From contig JBANDB010000001.1 of NCBI GenBank assembly GCA_037576215.1, positions 124,001-188,000 on the forward strand: DNA of 64,000 nt, given 5' to 3'. This DNA comes from Armillaria gallica (taxonomy: Eukaryota; Basidiomycota; Agaricomycetes; Agaricales; Physalacriaceae). Numbering within the stretch: position 1 is the stretch's first letter; each line of letters starts with the position of its first letter. Position numbers and translations under genes: made by a program. This document shows, one piece after another, positions 24,255-34,653 of this stretch. The notes below the pieces were generated by a model that saw nothing but the letters and a program-made list of their open reading frames with translations, was not told the DNA's origin and did no database searches.

Positions 24255-24638
24255 TTACAGATCGTCTATGGCTGACTGCTCTTCTTTCCGGGCTTTCTCC
24301 GGTTGAAACACGACAATGCGTAAATCACCGTGTTCGTTCCCCATGACAAAGCTGTACTGGTTCTCTTCAAACCACCTGATCGTCCTCGCAAAATTCTCAT
24401 TCAACTCTGCCTGCGTCCGCAACTTCGTGCTTCTACGTCCATCATACAACCACCATGTTCGAGCGGGAGAATAACGGGAAGAGTGCAAAAGCATCGCTGA
24501 ATCATACCTGGGTATGAACGCGGACCAGAGCGTTGTCGTGATATAGGGGTATGGCAGCCGAAAAAGGGACAGCACAGTAAAGCCATGTCGTCTTGGATGA
24601 TAGGGACAGCGTAGAAATGGTGGTGCTCCGATGATCAA
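24255..24638 (-). CDS. Hypothetical protein, possible 3' exon
   Basis: Open frame of 127 codons with protein-like composition: TTLWSAFIPRYDSAM, SPARTWWLYDGR, then a charged C-terminal part with RWFEENQYSFVMGNEHGD and a terminal KARKEEQSAIDDL. The 5' start is not an ATG, and upstream sequence (to about 24860) has coding-like hydrophobic frames, so this may be the last exon of a spliced gene. The function is not recognised. Confidence 0.35.
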   Translation of the reverse strand: MIIGAPPFLRCPYHPRRHGFTVLSLFRLPYPYITTTLWSAFIPRYDSAMLLHSSRYSPARTWWLYDGRRSTKLRTQAELNENFARTIRWFEENQYSFVMGNEHGDLRIVVFQPEKARKEEQSAIDDL

Positions 24639-25049
24639 ACGTCGCTTCTCGCTTGAATGAGAGTGGGCGGGGGCATACTGAAGCCAGCACGTAGCGAGCT
24701 TTGTTTGCGATGAGAGTGATCATGATGGCGTATTGGGGCGGGAAGGATTATATATCCAAGAATATCATAAACAGTGACCGATGCCAGGTGAGCCATTGGA
24801 CATTGCGAATCCCGAAAACCATCCAGCTGAATCGGGGCCCCAGTTCGTTCAATTATTTGTTCCAACCTGCCTGAGTTATTTGACCAACAACGAAGGTAGC
24901 GCCCACCTCTATCAGGCTCTCGAATTCGATCTGGGCGTTCGATGGCCTGTTGTCGAGTAGCAGCTACGTGAGCTTGCCGGAGTAGTACATACCAAGAGAG
25001 GACTGCCGCCGGAAGAATACGAGCAAGAGTGGCAGTAGACGTAAAGGAA

Positions 25050-25760
25050 GTAATAGACCATGAAGCGACATTACGATCTCCAGAGAGACCAACGTGCGTC
25101 GGGTGACGTTGAACGAGATTCGGGAGTATGTGGTATTGAACGGCGACGGACCGCTGAAGTTAACTCCACTCCCTCTGGTCGAGCACTAAAAGCGCCTGTG
25201 ATACCACCCTGATGCACTGCATACATACGGTACTCTGAGGTGGGAAGGCATGATCGCACTGGCGCACGATTTGTTGCGCCATGCTAATAACACAACGGAG
25301 CTCACGCCTATCCCCCTTCGAGTTTATGTGTGAGGTGATTCGCTTGTCCGGGTGGTGCCAGCACAGTATCTATATTGTCCCTCAGACCCATCGCTCCCTG
25401 CAGAGGGAGGAGAGGTAATGCGCCGAGTTATACTATCTTCAAAGTGCCTGACTGGCCTACAACTGTCGACCAGAGGTCAACAAGAGAAAACCCACGGCGA
25501 AGATTGATTCCTGGCAGTCCAAATGTTCTTTAGAGGTAAACAGATCATGCGATGGGTCCTAATCTGCAGCAGAGATTTGAGTTCAGAAGAACTTAACCAA
25601 ACCATATGGCTTACCAACATGAGCCCACGCATTCGCCGACAATTCCCCTTGTGAACTGGCGAATCACTGTGTTTGAGAGAAGCTGTTTGCTCTCCAACAC
25701 AGAGTCACTCTCGCTAAAAGTCTATCTCAGTTAGCCTCTTCCTCACACAAGCCGTCGTAT
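25050..25760 (+). repeat. Duplicated block X, copy 2
   Basis: Partner of 19220-20500 on the same strand, about 5.7 kb away at 25252 relative to 19523. Confidence 0.55.
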
Positions 25761-27430
25761 CGCGTAAGAAATGACTAGAGGGCGGTACAGACTCCAATTA
25801 TTGCGTCGGCCAGGGCGAGCTGTTCCCGATGGGCATGACTGAAGGTAGATTAAGCGAGTGGTGTCGGGATAGGTGGGGAAGAGAGGTCGCCCGCGGGCGA
25901 CATGATTCGTTTTAGATCATACCCAAAAGCATTGTCCGCAGCCGCATTATCGATAGTGGCTACTAGTATTGGATAGCTGTGGAACTGGCAAAATTTGGAG
26001 GCGACAGTCGTTCAACTTTACGGAAACCGATGAACTAGGATGGGCGCCGCAGGCAGCGCACATCTTTTCGGCGATAGCCTCGACACATCAGTACAGATAG
26101 GGTTGGCAGATTTCGGGAGTACCTGCCCAGTCGTTGTGATAGTACGACCATGCTTCGCCACGCCACGCCCAGCTCAGACGAAGCTTATATAAAGATCTTT
26201 GTTCTGATGTAAGATACCCGCCTCGATGTTGACACGGATGAGTATTCGTGTCCATGTCGAACCGCGTCGAGAAGAGCGTGAAGGGTAGCCATACGAGAAG
26301 TGAGAATGGGGCGGTGATATAGACTGTTGCCGTACGCCAAGCCCTTCCTATGAGAGACGCGACTCGCGATAGCAAAGGAGTGAACACCAGGTTTTGTTCT
26401 GGCAGCCTTCGTGGAACGCTCTCCATTTCGTCATAGAATCTTTCATTCTGCGTGTTCTAGGCTAGGCCGTGGGAGGTGAACTTTCAGCTGGAGCAAAGAG
26501 GGGGAAAGCCTTGAGAGTTTCGACGTGTACGGGTATATTATAAAGCCATCGCCTTCCTCAACGGCAAGGGGCGACGTTGATGAGTAATCGACGTCCCATC
26601 ACTCTTCTGAGCAACAGAGGAGTCTCGATCAGATCGAGCTTTCTCGGACTGCTACAACACCGCCAAAATTCATGCGTTCTATGACTCCCTTTTCTTCGGA
26701 CTGGCAGAAGTCGACGGACCGTTAAGAAGGACTTCGCACCACTACGCCATTTTGCCTGCATTAGCCATTAGTTTTTTTTTTCTGCGAGAAGGAAATGACG
26801 CACCCGTTCCCATTAAAGGTCAGGTTTTCCGAGCGCAATCTCTTCAAAGCACAATGAGTACTTGTTCATTTTCCCAAGGTCTCTTTCCCATTTTCTCGCA
26901 GCTTCCCGCCCTCTGAAGTATCGATCCTAGGGACCCAGCCCTGTTCGTCCTCGAACATTACGCCGCTGGAGCGTCATTCATATTGAATGATCCAGGGAAA
27001 AGAACGGGAGAGAAGGGAGGGAAAAAAAGCTAATTGTTGAACTAGAAAAGAGCCATCATTTCGGTGGGTACGTTTTATCCAGATACGGCAGGATGGGACT
27101 CCGGTATGGGTTGCATGGTCTTGGATAATGGTGATGGTGTATCTGGGGACTCTCCGCTGCGTCGTTTTACAAAGTACAACAGCATTTATAGATCGAGGGA
27201 TGGAAGCCGCCTGTCTGGCATGGGTCGTAGGAAGAGTTCGCCGTGACGGGAATAACTTTGCTTTGAATGATGGCGTCTGCTTTTGAGGTCTTGAGATAAC
27301 AGCCTCGATGTGGATACGTAGCACTTTGTAGCAACTGGTATAGGCAACGACGGCCATATCGAGAAGAGCGTGAAATAAGGTGGCGAAGCCGTGTAGCACA
27401 TCGTGGAGATGTCGCGCTGGTCGGGCGCCT
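25761..27430. other. No intact gene; internal duplication
   Basis: Minus-strand frames at 26088-26426 and 26974-27399 share a diverged segment: a CTTCTCG-ACG/ATA stretch followed by a ..CATCGAGGC..TATCT run, near 26200-26270 and 27290-27370. This points to one sequence duplicated about 1.1 kb apart. The encoded protein is not recognised. Confidence 0.35.
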
Positions 27431-27439
27431 AGTTTCCCT

Positions 27440-27930
27440 GCACATTGCTTTCACCTGCTTCGCCGAGCTGTGGATCTGATCGCGGTGTAGACGCATAAAT
27501 TCAGATGGCAGCGTGGAAGTCGTTTGATGATCGCAGAGTGACCGTAGGATCACCGGGTAATCGTTATAGCTGATAGATTGTGTCGCGAATGTGGAATTTC
27601 GATGCCGTTTGTTCTAGACCGAATGACACGACGTGCACGAACCCGGTCCGCCACGGTGATATACGTTCTGATACGAGCAGTGGGTGTTACATTGCATAAG
27701 ATGGTGGATCTTTATTAGACAACGGCGTGCAGTGAGCGTTGGAAGGTATCTGTGAGACATGTCACCAGATTGACGAAGTGCGTGGTACAAGCTCTGTAAG
27801 GGAGAAGTTAGCCAATAATTCGCGACAAAAAGTATAAGATGACTACCTCGGAAAATATTGTAGGCGGTGTGGAGACAATATTTTGAGGTGGTGGGAAGGA
27901 TCAAAATGAACAGTAAATCAGCCAACGGAT
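27440..27930 (-). repeat. Duplicated block Y, copy 2
   Basis: Partner of 20520-21040, same orientation, about 6.9 kb to the right. Confidence 0.55.
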
Positions 27931-28361
27931 ATGTAGTCATGCCTCTTCTCCCAGCTCCATGTTATCCATCCTGATCCATGGTTAGACGTCTCAACGTAGA
28001 CTGTTATACCAAGTGATAAAGTTGTCGTGCACCACTAGGCGCTGAGACTGCGGTCACCGTCAAATAGAAGGTAGGAATCTAAAGGGAAGCTTGATCAGCA
28101 AGAAAGACACAAGCGGCAGAAAGAAGATATACCTTCAAAGCAGTGTTGTGCGGGTCCCGCGACCGTTACCGAAGTCACGATGGTCACAGAGCCCTGGCCA
28201 TCGCTGTCATAAAACGACCATGACTTTCCCCACACCACCGCGACCTTGCCTATACTCAGACCGGATTCGACTGATGATGGTGACAAAGCAAGTCATGTCG
28301 ACGACCCGACAAATAAGTCTATGACCACGTCACGTTGTGGCCTCACAGCCACGGAGTCAAG

Positions 28362-28440
28362 GTCAAGGTCATATGCGCGACTGACGACAGTCGCCCCAAA
28401 GTTCCGTGACCCCCGACCTTGACCTCGGCTCAAGGTCGGG
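28362..28440. repeat. GGTCAA direct repeats and 11-bp hairpin
   Basis: GTCAAGGTCAAGGTCA lies near 28367 and is followed by a perfect inverted repeat CCCGACCTTGA (28412-28422), 7-nt loop, TCAAGGTCGGG (28430-28440). The same AAGGTC core therefore occurs in direct and inverted form within 80 bp. Confidence 0.7.
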
Positions 28441-28814
28441 TGACCGTACAACACTGCTTCAAAGAGATCTATACCGTTTAGCCCACCATTGGTTTTTATT
28501 CGGAAACCTCAGCCCTATGTCCCACCGCACATTATCCTCGTCGTTGCAGTAGTAGTCGAGCTCCTGAATGTTCCTTTATGTCCAGACCGGTCTGTGCTCC
28601 CAGATGACGACTGATGATTGATACGGCTACATTTGTTGTCATGCTCGCACTACAATATTGCAGTGGACGACAATTATGCCGATCAACGTGTAGCAAGTGG
28701 GCCAGGATGCGTGCACGGACCTCGCAGGAAGGCGGGACGAAGACGGTGTGGTTCTTCAAGGTGTACGCGTGAAGGGAGGGGTTGATATGACATTGGTAGC
28801 TTCACGGATGAGAA

Positions 28815-29488
28815 CGACACCATAAGCGATGATATCTATGATGATGGCTTCGGTCCGTCCGACGGTGCATCAGATGAAGATGACATGGACGAGCAGGCAT
28901 CGTACGAAGGTAGTAACAGCGGCAATCGTGTTGAATTGGCATCCAACGGCTGTGGTTCACCTTATCAAGAGAGCATCATGCAGGAAACAGTACACATACC
29001 AGAATACGATTCTGAGAAAATCTCCGAGCTCCATAATGCAAACCCGACCTTTCCGCCAAATTGATCCAGCTCCCAGCCCTTCTCTTGCAGCCGTAACCGA
29101 TCCTGCGATACAGAAGATCAATGCTGTCCCACTCGACACTCCTTCAAGCGATGTCATTGAAACCGCTAAGGATGTTCCTGCCCCAGAGGATGCTGTATAC
29201 CGTAGATCAACGCGGGGAAGCAAGCGAAAGGGCGTTATTCGCCATATGGAAGGTATTCAGGACAGTCTCGCACATTGCGTATGTGGAGAGAAGGTGACCG
29301 TGGAGGATAGGGCGAACGAGGCGCAGTGCACACAGAAAGTGAGTAAGAATGATTCTACCTTTTAAATGCAGCACTGAGTGAAAGGTTAGTATCATCTAAG
29401 GTGCATAGAATTGGAATACGTACCCAGAAAATAGGTGTGTCCTGCCTGCGCTGCCGATGAAGTACGTCCTGGAAAGCGAAGGAAGTAA
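28815..29488 (+). pseudogene. PHD-like protein, C-terminal remnant
   Basis: An acidic stretch (DDIYDDGFGPSDGASDEDDM) is in one frame until about 29040, where the reading continues in another frame. That frame holds YRRSTRGSKRKG and then CVCGEKVTVEDRANEAQC, with GTGAGT directly after it at 29340. A last exon at 29435-29488 begins after AG and reads VCPACAADEVRPGKRRK then TAA. The CxC...C and CPAC pieces fit the two ends of a PHD-type zinc finger of the kind seen in fungal transposon-linked proteins. The exon between them, expected to hold the middle Cys/His ligands, is not intact. The frameshift and lost exon make it a pseudogene. Confidence 0.45.
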
Positions 29489-30160
29489 AAGGGATCGCGG
29501 GGGACGTGGCGAAGCTGTGGGGCACGAGCCAGGCACAGGTGTTCCATATATAGTATAATGGCATCATAATGACGTCACAGGGTTGGTTGGTTGAGCATCA
29601 ATGCCCATTAATTTTTTTTTCGACGTTGTGTACTAAAACCCAAAATCGGTGACCCCTTGTATGATTGAATTGAAGAAGGCGGTGCGGGGAAATCTGTCAG
29701 ACGATGAGGACTCTGATGACAATGAGGAGCATGTACATACAGTCGAAGTCGAACAATAGATGGGGAGGTATATTATTGTCAATGTTAATTGGAGGCCCTT
29801 AAATTGGATAGTATCATCACGTGTAACGTGAGTGACATTAATCGCCACTCAATGAAGTTTCAATGTTTCGTCCTCTCTCTCATCATCTTCTATCTTGCAA
29901 GGAACAAGATGAGTCGCCTGCCTCCCAATCACATTCATTTAGAGTGATGTGTAGTGTCAGGATGAGAACATACCTCGAGGTTCCAACTGCCCATGCGGTA
30001 ACGACATTGTGACCACTGACACAAGTGGCAGGAGCGCAAAGATGGCGACCAGCACCTAGGATGTGTTGCAGGAGGACTAACTTGTTCTACGACATGATGA
30101 GTCGTCTCCAAGAAGGTCTTATCTATGCTAATCATCGACAGCATGGAAGGACCTGAAGGA
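29489..30160. other. No gene recognised
   Basis: Short frames only. The minus-strand frames here do not show conserved motifs. Confidence 0.35.
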
Positions 30161-30165
30161 GAGTG

Positions 30166-30350
30166 TTGGAATGCTTCTGGTTTGCAGTATTGGAACAGAT
30201 TGGAGTCGTGTTGAAATACCGGTGTTCCATGACATTGGAACATGTGCATTGAAGCCGAGTTGGAATGGATCACATTGAAGAAAAAGGTACGTTGGAACGC
30301 ACATGTTGCAACCGTTGAAAGACTGTATGTTGAAGTATGCGTGTTGGAAC
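30166..30350 (+). repeat. Irregular TTGGAA/TTGAAG short-repeat tract
   Basis: Twelve TTGGAA, TTGGAG or TTGAAR hexamers start at 30166, 30190, 30200, 30211, 30235, 30249, 30260, 30275, 30292, 30315, 30330 and 30344. Spacing is 10-24 nt with many intervals of 10-17. Confidence 0.75.
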
Positions 30351-30369
30351 AGAGCCATTGTAATTTAAA

Positions 30370-31189
30370 CATGAATAATATATTAGGGCCCGTTCGTGTG
30401 CCTCCGGCTAGATCCGTTCCACTGCCAAAATCTTAAACGGTCAGCTTAAGTCAGTTTCGGTCCCGTTGTCACGCTCCGTCCCTGTGCCGATGCTGCGCTC
30501 ACTCCGGCCAACGACTACTGTCTTCCCGCTCATCATATGTGATGAGCACGATATTATCAGGGAAATGGCCAAGGGGTTACCGGACCGTCAAGCTGGTACA
30601 CCCGGTCGTTCGGTCGGTCGGCTTCGAGAGGTCTTAAAAAAATACCATATCAATTTTTTTCTATACTAATTAGCTCAGACGTGCATGAGAAAGCAATAAT
30701 TGATATAAGATTGAGATCTCACTTAGAATATTGGCTCTGTAATTTTGTTGAGCATCATCTCTGTGATACAGATGATGAAGGGATAGTCATTCGAACTTGC
30801 TAATGAGGCAGATTTGGCATTCCGGCAAAGTTGAGCCAGGAGAGACCGGCTACAACCGGTAACTGCTGCTGACCGGGTGGCAGTGCGCTTACCAATACCG
30901 TAGGTTGTACCTTGATCCGGTATGTTATTCCCACGGAGGTCGGTCGGTCGGACTGACCAGGCCTTAAAAAAATATCGAGTGGATGTAATATTTTGACATC
31001 CTCGTAACCTCTTGGAAATGGCGCAAAAGTGGACTACATATTCATTATAATTAATGTTGAGTAAAATGGGCTCATTTCTGATAAGTGCCGTGACCGATGT
31101 GTCGGTCAATGAGCGGCATAGGCAGGGTGGTGAAAGGTGCCCTTCGGTGAAGCAGGGGAACAATCACTGGGGAGAAATCAACCAAAGGT
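30370..31189. other. Non-coding, with a paired motif
   Basis: A CGGTCGGTCGG run followed within about 25 nt by CTTAAAAAAATA occurs twice, at about 30610-30645 and 30940-30973. This suggests an internal duplication or a degraded small transposon. No gene is recognised. Confidence 0.4.
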
Positions 31190-31800
31190 ACGACTTAAAA
31201 TAATAAACAAATTGCAATAAAATAGAGTATTTGTCCTTGTCTCTCCAGCTCAAAAAGATCTTTTAGGAAAGAGTGATTTTCTAAATCTATGTTTCTATGT
31301 CTTTTCAAAGAATAAATAGACCAAATATTTGACATTCTAAGAATATAATGTAAGGTCATAAAAAGAGAAAGAAACCCCCTTATTACAACATTTCTTCCGG
31401 TCGAAGAATGACCCAAAGATTGCTACACAAATGGCAGTTCTTCGGGTAAAAGAACATGTGTTTTTGGAAGAATTTTGCTGAAATACTCCAAAGAGGGAAA
31501 TGTTCAAAAAATTGACACTTTTTGTTACTTCTGTTTTGCACTTTTTTACCAGCTTATAGGGCCTATAGAATGACAATTTTCTTGTCTTTGATTGAGAAAT
31601 ATGAAATGGGAATAATCAATGTAATGTTGCATATATATCAATTGGTAAGATATCAAGGAGATATGAGCACAATTCATAATTATATAGCTCAGAAGATGCC
31701 GAATAATAATGACCGTACAATCAAGTATTTTAGGTTCAAAATTACTATCCATTTTAGGAAGATTCGCTGGCCATTTTTTAGAATAAAATATAGTCCTGCG
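31190..31800. other. AT-rich island without a recognised gene
   Basis: Base composition is visibly richer in A and T than its neighbours, with sharp edges near 31190 and 31800. No coding or RNA gene is identified. Right of it lies a run of TGTCC motifs, including the 12-bp palindrome GTGTCCGGACAC near 31914. Confidence 0.5.
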
Positions 31801-31939
31801 GATTCAGATGTCTAGATGTCCGGATATGGGTATATTTGATGTCGGCACCTGTCCACAGACATCCGAACGATCCTTCAAGGATGTCCCGGACACCGACAAC
31901 ACTGTTGCATATGTGTCCGGACACAGCATCTATGATCCT

Positions 31940-32170
31940 CTCCTTTGCTTTACCCGTTGTTTCACGACGGCAGTATTTCCTTGTCTGTATCGCAGGATCT
32001 ATTCCGCTGTGTACACGATGGCCATTGTAAATACTTTTATCCCAAGAAACCAGTAGAACGTGCGGACCTAACAGGTAAGAACCTGTGTCTGAATTAATGT
32101 GCATGCGCCGCGACCGTATGGCTCACCCACCTTCGAAGATGCTGCTCTCTTCATGTTAACTTGACAAATC
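31940..32170 (+). pseudogene. F-box-like remnant, copy 1
   Basis: A CFTTAVFPCLYRRIYSAV-like reading is followed by IVNTFIPRNQ and, after stops, HAPRPYGSPTFEDAALF. The same sequence occurs at 51345-51590 and partly at 58765-58865. The LYRRIY pattern resembles the region after the F-box in mushroom F-box/LRR proteins, but the match is weak. Stops break the frame. Confidence 0.35.
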
Positions 32171-32861
32171 TCACAGCGACACTGTCGCCTTCGTTGATAT
32201 ACAAGTTATCTATGATCTCCTTGCTATGGAGGGCGGCAGTATATCGCTACCGGCGATTCATGATTTGGAACAGCTAGTCAGCCCTGGGACAATGGCTAAG
32301 TACTATGTTGCGGTCCTTATCAGACCGAGTGGCGAGGATGTCAGAATAGTATGCCTGTACAGGGATTTCCCATGCCCATACTATGTACCATATGTATACC
32401 AATGAAATTCTGGGTGAAGCATGTCTCAAGATGATGTGGTTAAATTTGGAAGGAAAAAAGGTGATTTCATTAGACGTCGCGGTTCCTAAACAGAAACGTA
32501 ACAATGTCCATACTACAGAGAGCTGCTACGGGACCAAACCTGTCCTACGCTCTGCCGATGTGGTCAAGCCCCTAGTGAGTACTCCCTCATGGCCTCGGCA
32601 ATGGGACAGTAACAATCAATACAATGGAATAGATGTTCAGATGAGGATTGCTTTGCTCAGGCACCTGACATCCTGAAATAGACATGTTAGCAATCAAATC
32701 GGTGAAACAACCTCAGGGGAAAACTTACTCATAAAGTCATGACTCTGCGACATGTGAGGTCCCCCATCTGCGAATCCACACTGAGGGCGGAACAAATGCC
32801 AGATGTCAGGTAAAAAAAATGCACATCTCCTTGTTTTGCATCCTGAAACAAACAGCTCCGC
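32171..32861. other. Left flank of the retrotransposon
   Basis: Coding-like but broken sequence that probably continues the F-box-like remnant. The retrotransposon begins at 32862 and its preceding bases are CCGC. Confidence 0.4.
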
Positions 32862-34556
32862 TGATGAGCCTCCAGGCTCTGTACGCTCAGAATTCGCGGA
32901 TTTTGCCTGCTAATTAATGCTACTATCCCTTCAACGGCCTTTCAGCAAACCAATGATCGCACACCCACTGATACCACTTTCATCCTACGGCAACCGCTCC
33001 TTACGCGCTTTGTTATCCATCCCATCTTGCCACGCATCATAATTGCCATACTTCATCACGGCAAGGCACCTTCGATCGACAATCATCCCAATACGGAATT
33101 GACGCATCACTCAGAAGCACCTAGTTGACGCGCTCATTGATCACTTAATGAAAATGACGTGATTGACACGAGTACCCTCCCAGCTACGACAATAGCAGCT
33201 ACGGCAACTACAGACCATGTTTACTAAGGCTGTTACTTCGCCAAGGCTTCAAGAAAACGTTACCCCACGCGTACTCCTCAGCACGACGACTATTGCTCAA
33301 CTAATCCGCAGCTAAACAGCACCTAACGATCCGTGCATCGCTCAGCAAAACCATGCGGTTCGCATCCATACGCAGCAACGTCGACAAGTTGCTGTTACTT
33401 TAGAAGACCAAGGACCATATGTTACCTATGATTTTTACAAAGCCAAGGCTTTACGGCCTTACTAAGTCTCGCATATATACTCTATTTATAAATTTGTACT
33501 TGTAGTATAAAAACTAGTTAGAAAATGTAGTTCAAAAGCAGTTCATCTCTAGTCGACCCCAGACTACGTCAATTATCGTCTCGCACTAGTCTATCGCCAG
33601 TAAACAACGTTTATTCACCGTTCTACGGCAATATATCGTTTACACCAGCATATTCTCGATTGCACGTCGACTCTTGAGCTCACCAGAGTTATTCCACGGT
33701 TTTTAACTGTGAAGAGTCCTTCGTTACGCGCTCTTCGCTCTTAACACTATTGGTGCACGCTCATACTGTGCCAATACGTGATCGCCGCGCTATACCTCGC
33801 CCACGTTATCTTTTATAGGCCGTCATCGTTTCACTTTCGCACCATTGGAGTTTTTATCATTTCTCTTTCGCCATCGTTATCGTCGCCCACTTGGGTAGTC
33901 TCAGAGCAGACTTAGGATCAGTTCAGCAAGTTTTCGTATAGTATCATATCAGTCCCTCGAGTGGACTTGAAGGTTAGTTTTGACATAGGATAGGATCGTC
34001 TCAGTACCAGACCAGTTTCGACATCGACTCAGCACCCTCGCATCGTATAGGACCAGTATCGCCACCAGTTTTCGTAGTTCCACGTTTTCTCTCGCCAGTC
34101 CACCCTCAGCACCTCGTTCCACGTTTATTTCGCCACTCGCAGTCCCCACACCGTTTTCTCATCGCTTCGCTCGCCCACAGACTATTGCCGACCGTTTAGT
34201 CTATTCTCCATCGTTCACCCCGCTCCGATTACCGTCGAGCGACGTTTTCTAGTCTCACAGCACGTTTTCTCATACGGATTCGTGGTATTCACGTCATACC
34301 CGTTTTCGTTCCCTCTCATTTCAAGAGATCCCTACCGGCTTATAGCCATAGCATTTAGTACTCGACTACCAAGCAGTACTACTTCGCAGACTTTAAGTCG
34401 CAGTGTATTCTTGCGTATAGAGGAATTGTTCTACTGCACGGAGGTGCCCCGAACCACTCGCACACACGATCACCTTGATTGCCGTGCCACTACGTTAATT
34501 AACCAAGCTCATTCCGAGTTGGTGTTGCCGTTGCCACGGAAGTCTTAGGCCCATCA
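32862..34556 (+). repeat. Left LTR (5' LTR), 1695 bp
   Basis: Starts TGATGAGCC and ends GGCCCATCA. The copy at 47879-49573 lies exactly 15017 bp away, and I see no mismatch on reading across. TATA-like sites occur at 33484-33494 and 33506-33513, which would place transcription start shortly after. The open frames inside the LTR (for example 34282-34548) start without ATG and are probably not genes. Confidence 0.95.
33506..33513 (+). promoter_or_regulatory. TATA-like element in the 5' LTR
   Basis: TATAAAAA preceded by TATTTATAAAT at 33484-33494. This is a plausible core promoter for the genomic RNA. The same site in the right LTR is at 48523-48530. Confidence 0.45.
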
Positions 34557-34560
34557 TTTC

Positions 34561-34579
34561 TGGAGCCCACCGCGAGGGG
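34561..34579 (+). promoter_or_regulatory. Primer binding site
   Basis: TGGAGCCCACCGCGAGGGG starts 4 nt after the LTR. It begins with the TGG that pairs with a tRNA CCA end, the usual place and form of a minus-strand primer site. I could not name the tRNA with confidence. Confidence 0.7.
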
Positions 34580-34653
34580 ATCAGTTCACATCCCAGATCA
34601 ATTCTTTGATCGCGTTTATATACGCCTATCACCTTTTAATTCGCCCTTCGTAG

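Noticed and set aside
30376..30440. TIR of a DNA transposon at TTAGGGCCCGTTCG
   Set aside because: The start looks like some transposon ends, but I found no matching inverted copy or target duplication within the next kilobase.
33949..34548. Open frames of 66 and 88 codons inside each LTR
   Set aside because: They occur twice only because the LTRs are copies, start without convincing ATG context and show no motif. They are treated as chance frames.
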